From: Robiginitalea aurantiaca | GTDB taxonomy: Bacteria; Bacteroidota; Bacteroidia; Flavobacteriales; Flavobacteriaceae | Length of the DNA stretch: 64,000 nt | Assembly: GCF_030380815.1 (NCBI RefSeq) | Contig: NZ_JAUDUY010000003.1 | Location: forward strand, 1-64,000 | Direction: 5' to 3' | Shown: piece after piece, positions 61,463 to 64,000 of the stretch | Layout of the letters: the number at the start of each line of letters is the position of its first letter | Numbering within the stretch: position 1 is the first letter of the stretch | Notes under the pieces: generated by a model | The model's database searches: none | Told to the model about the DNA's origin: nothing | Seen by the model: the letters and a program-made list of their open reading frames with translations, nothing else | Made by a program: the position numbers and the translations under genes

Positions 61463-62005
61463 CTATCTAAACCAATATTTTTTAGAAGGATTATATTTTA
61501 GTTTTGATTTTCTTTTTCCAATTATTTTTGCCGGAACACCAGCCGCGATGGTCATCGGAGGGATATCTTTTGTCACAATACTGCCGGTTGCTATCACCGC
61601 ACCTTTACCAATTTTGACCCCGGGCAAAATAGTGACTCGAGAAGCAATCCAAACATAATCTTCAATTACCACATCACCTCCTTTTGTGGCGTGATTGTCA
61701 CTATTCGGATCATGCTCTAGAGTCCATATGTTTGTTTCTTGCCCTATATCAACATAATCACCAATAATTAGTTTTCCTCCACGGCCATCTAAAAGGATTC
61801 TTTGATTAAAAGAATTCCAATTCCCAATGTATATTTTTCTTGGATTCCGGATTTCTGTGTACATCCTGAAAAAATTACCTTGACCAACTTTGTTCAGTCT
61901 TTGCCTCAAAAGAAAGTAACGAATAGAATGAAAAGGAAGTCCCATTAACCAGTCGTTGAATATATAATTCCAAAATGCTAGGATTATAGTTTTAATTTTC
62001 TTCAA
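61463..62005 (-). CDS. Left-handed beta-helix O-acetyltransferase (WcaF/NodL-like)
   Basis: The protein has 180 residues. Hexapeptide repeats run through about 75-165 ([54 protein letters not shown]) and the protein closes with [11 protein letters not shown]. His residues in [11 protein letters not shown] suit the catalytic position of galactoside/maltose acetyltransferases. It should O-acetylate a sugar with acetyl-CoA. TTG at 62005 is the only start codon in the open frame. The stop lies next to the following gene's start, so the two are coupled. Confidence 0.9.
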   Translation of the reverse strand: MKKIKTIILAFWNYIFNDWLMGLPFHSIRYFLLRQRLNKVGQGNFFRMYTEIRNPRKIYIGNWNSFNQRILLDGRGGKLIIGDYVDIGQETNIWTLEHDPNSDNHATKGGDVVIEDYVWIASRVTILPGVKIGKGAVIATGSIVTKDIPPMTIAAGVPAKIIGKRKSKLKYNPSKKYWFR

Positions 62006-62114
62006 GTTGAAATCTTAGAAATACTAATTATAGAACATAAATTTTAAATCAAATTACTAAGGCAGATATTTTGGTGACTAAAGTCGATTCTTAAAAGTTA
62101 TTTATATAGAAAAT

Positions 62115-63626
62115 CTAACTTTTGATAGCCATCAATAACTCCTTTTTAAAAATTGTAATAATCAGTAAGGTGTAAATAACAAACATTAATGCTCCCTTTA
62201 GAATTATAACTTCAATTAACATTAGAGAACTTTCGGGGATGAATGCTAAAACAATAACGGACAAACAAATACTTAAAATAAATAGAAGTTTTTTCCATGT
62301 TCTATTTTTTTTTAATGGAAATATATTCCCCCAATAAACACCTTGTTTCTTGGCCATTATAACGGATACTATACTTAGAACAATCATATTAAAAAGTGGG
62401 ATAAATGATAGACCCCAGACCCCAAACATTTTAACGGCAAAAAAGCTAAAAATTGCGCTGGCAAGTTGAGACAAAGTCCAAAAGAAATATAATTTTTTAG
62501 CCCCACCCAAAGCCACTGCAGATTTTCTAAAAAGAGCAGACATCATAATGAATGCTATACCAATCGTGTTTAGTATCAACATTATATAGGCTGTTTGGAA
62601 TTCTGGTTCAGTCAGCTGGTCATTCTTCCAGAGAATTTGTAAAACTGATTTACCGATAACTACTGCCAAGCATATTTGAAGTATTCCAACAAGTCCCAAA
62701 AACAATAATGGAGCTCTAAGATACGAGGCCAAATTACTCTCACCCTGAGCAACTTTCTTGGAAAATTTGGAAAAGAAAACCGTATTAATAGGGGTAAGTA
62801 TAATACTTCGCGCCCTGCTACTAAGCTGCCTGGTATAACTAAAAATCGAAAGAATTCCTTCCGGCATTAAACTCGCCATTGCCGTTAGAATCACATTAAA
62901 TAATTGAGTAGCTCCAACGTAGCCGGATGTTGTAAAAAGCACCTTAAAGAATTTATTTAAATCGAATTCATTAGTATTATAAACCAATTTATATCGAAAA
63001 CCTATTTTGTTTAAATAGTACAAACCGAGCAAAAACTCGACTATTTTTCCAATTAATAAAGCATATATAAGAATCCAAATACCAAATTTGTTGTGATATA
63101 CTAATATTAAACCCACTGAGATAATACTATTTACTAGGGCAGTAACCTCAGCTCGCCCGTAAACCTGTTCTGCATTTAAGGTAGTATTAATAAAAGATGC
63201 GATGATATTGAAAAGAATAAGAATTAACGAGGCCTGGAAAAGGGAGGTCGCGAGTTCCTGATTATTATTTACTAAGCCAGGCCCCATTATAGAAATAACC
63301 CAATATGCTCCAAAATAGAGTAATAACAAGATAAATATTAGAAATAACGTTACTCTGTTTAAGACTGCGGAAAGAAGTTTTGACGAGGACTCAATGCCGT
63401 TGCGTTCCTTTTCTTTAATATATTCAGGCAAAAAGACTTCAGCTAATTGTCCGCCTTGAGTTAAAGAGCTTACTAGGTATAAGGCTGACGTTGCCACGAA
63501 ATATGCGTCAACAGAACCGTTTGCGCCGAAGTAGCGAACCTGTAATACTGAGTAAACCAAACCGAATATTGCTCCAAATAATTTTAGGACAGTTAGCTTT
63601 CCAACGGCTTTAATAGAAGAAATCAA
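62115..63626 (-). CDS. Polysaccharide flippase (Wzx-like, MOP superfamily)
   Basis: The protein has 503 residues with about 12-14 membrane helices. It is related to the MurJ/Wzx branch of the MOP exporters: an N-terminal stretch GLVYSVLQVRYFGANGSVDAYFVA and paired helices with small-residue faces. It should flip lipid-linked repeat units to the periplasm for the Wzy-like polymerase. The start is TTG (63626), since an in-frame TAG lies two codons upstream and no ATG is available. An intergenic gap of 109 bp separates it from the acetyltransferase gene. Confidence 0.88.
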   Translation of the reverse strand: MISSIKAVGKLTVLKLFGAIFGLVYSVLQVRYFGANGSVDAYFVATSALYLVSSLTQGGQLAEVFLPEYIKEKERNGIESSSKLLSAVLNRVTLFLIFILLLLYFGAYWVISIMGPGLVNNNQELATSLFQASLILILFNIIASFINTTLNAEQVYGRAEVTALVNSIISVGLILVYHNKFGIWILIYALLIGKIVEFLLGLYYLNKIGFRYKLVYNTNEFDLNKFFKVLFTTSGYVGATQLFNVILTAMASLMPEGILSIFSYTRQLSSRARSIILTPINTVFFSKFSKKVAQGESNLASYLRAPLLFLGLVGILQICLAVVIGKSVLQILWKNDQLTEPEFQTAYIMLILNTIGIAFIMMSALFRKSAVALGGAKKLYFFWTLSQLASAIFSFFAVKMFGVWGLSFIPLFNMIVLSIVSVIMAKKQGVYWGNIFPLKKNRTWKKLLFILSICLSVIVLAFIPESSLMLIEVIILKGALMFVIYTLLIITIFKKELLMAIKS

Positions 63627-63637
63627 ATGCTTCTAGA

Positions 63638-64000
63638 CTATTTAAAAATAAAATCAGCAAAGGGTTCCTCACCGGAGATTCTTCGAATTATTTTATTGAT
63701 TGGGGCGTCTGAATCCTTTTTAAGTTCATCGTAAGAATAATATCCATAACCATTGAAAAGATTTGATTTGGTATAGCTCATTGGCATTTGATGTTGATAT
63801 TCAAACATCATCAAATAAAAGTATTTACGAGATAGATGTTTTTGATCTGGTAAAGGACTTGGTTCAGAGATCAATTTATCTATAATTTCAAAATAGTTTT
63901 TACGGTTCTGAGCATCATACGTAAAACCTTTTCCCCTATAATGTGTGTCAGAGATTAGAATGACAGGTTTTTCAGCGATAGCCATTTCCAAACCGACTGT
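63638..64000 (-). CDS. C-terminal part of a capsule polysaccharide glycosyltransferase (KpsS/LpsZ-like), cut by window edge
   Basis: The frame enters from the right edge and ends at TAG 63638-63640, giving about 120 residues. The pattern TVGLEMAIAEKPVILISDTHYRGKGFT appears, split here as TVGLEMAIAEKPVIL and SDTHYRGKGFTYD. It matches the C-terminal donor-binding region of the Capsule_synth family, in which a Gly-Leu-Glu segment precedes a Y-x-G-x-GFT motif. The remaining tail is hydrophilic. The N-terminal portion lies outside the window, so the assignment is limited. The gene ends 11 bp before the Wzx start on the same strand. Confidence 0.7.
   Translation of the reverse strand, partial: TVGLEMAIAEKPVILISDTHYRGKGFTYDAQNRKNYFEIIDKLISEPSPLPDQKHLSRKYFYLMMFEYQHQMPMSYTKSNLFNGYGYYSYDELKKDSDAPINKIIRRISGEEPFADFIFK

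Noticed and set aside
1-64000. tRNA, rRNA, CRISPR arrays, insertion sequences and phage genes
   Set aside because: Reading through the gaps and genes I found no cloverleaf-like tRNA, no repeat-spacer array and no transposase or integrase frame.

Overview
The window reads as chromosome of a member of the Bacteroidota, most likely a marine-type Flavobacteriaceae. The reasons are the TTG-N19..21-TAnnTTTG style promoters, repeated DUF6090-type membrane proteins, TPR-linked NarL-type histidine kinases, an ABC permease fused to an M1 peptidase, Wzi-type capsule proteins and a formylglycine-type sulfatase. I cannot name the genus. I see no rRNA, tRNA, CRISPR array or intact insertion sequence.

1-8.8 kb: a gene end, a secreted sulfatase, a secreted CBM4/9-like protein, a lipoprotein D-aminoacylase-type amidohydrolase, a broken DUF6090 gene, a small lipoprotein, and then two same-strand genes. 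These two are a berberine-bridge-type FAD oxidoreductase and a remarkable 439-residue protein joining a 2Fe-2S ferredoxin domain, a class III nucleotide cyclase domain and a haem globin domain. 8.8-12 kb: a divergent TPR histidine kinase and NarL response regulator pair. It is separated from the cyclase gene by a region with a perfect 18-bp palindrome and a textbook Bacteroidota promoter. A DUF302 gene follows. This sensor neighbourhood is the most unusual part of the window.

12-27 kb: housekeeping and accessory genes (TPR protein, lipid kinase, acyl-ACP desaturase, ABC ATPase plus permease/M1 peptidase fusion) interleaved with five intact DUF6090 paralogues. With the broken copy near 5 kb there are six relatives in 22 kb. 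Several genes share a TATCTT box placed 24-27 nt before the start codon.

27-39 kb: a co-directional block for acyl-CoA breakdown (acyl-CoA ligase, MaoC, three SDRs, two MDR reductases, crotonase, an APH-type kinase overlapping an acyl-CoA dehydrogenase, and a large acyl-CoA dehydrogenase). The kinase/dehydrogenase pair resembles the LvaA/LvaC and ACAD10/11 logic for 4-hydroxyacyl-CoA, so the block may degrade hydroxylated or levulinate-like acids. A divergent S9 peptidase follows.

41-64 kb: a Wzx/Wzy-type exopolysaccharide or capsule locus, all on the minus strand and continuing past the window edge. It has two Wzi paralogues, a BY-kinase/Wzz copolymerase, six glycosyltransferases, a heparinase II/III protein, a CapK-like adenylate-forming enzyme, a Wzy-like polymerase, an LPG-synthase-type membrane protein, a methyltransferase, an asparagine-synthase-like protein, a left-handed beta-helix acetyltransferase, a Wzx flippase and the end of a KpsS-like glycosyltransferase. 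From about 49.7 kb the sequence becomes clearly AT-richer. A decayed gene sits at that junction, and many genes in the locus have TTG as the only plausible start. Together these suggest an exchanged serotype-like cassette.
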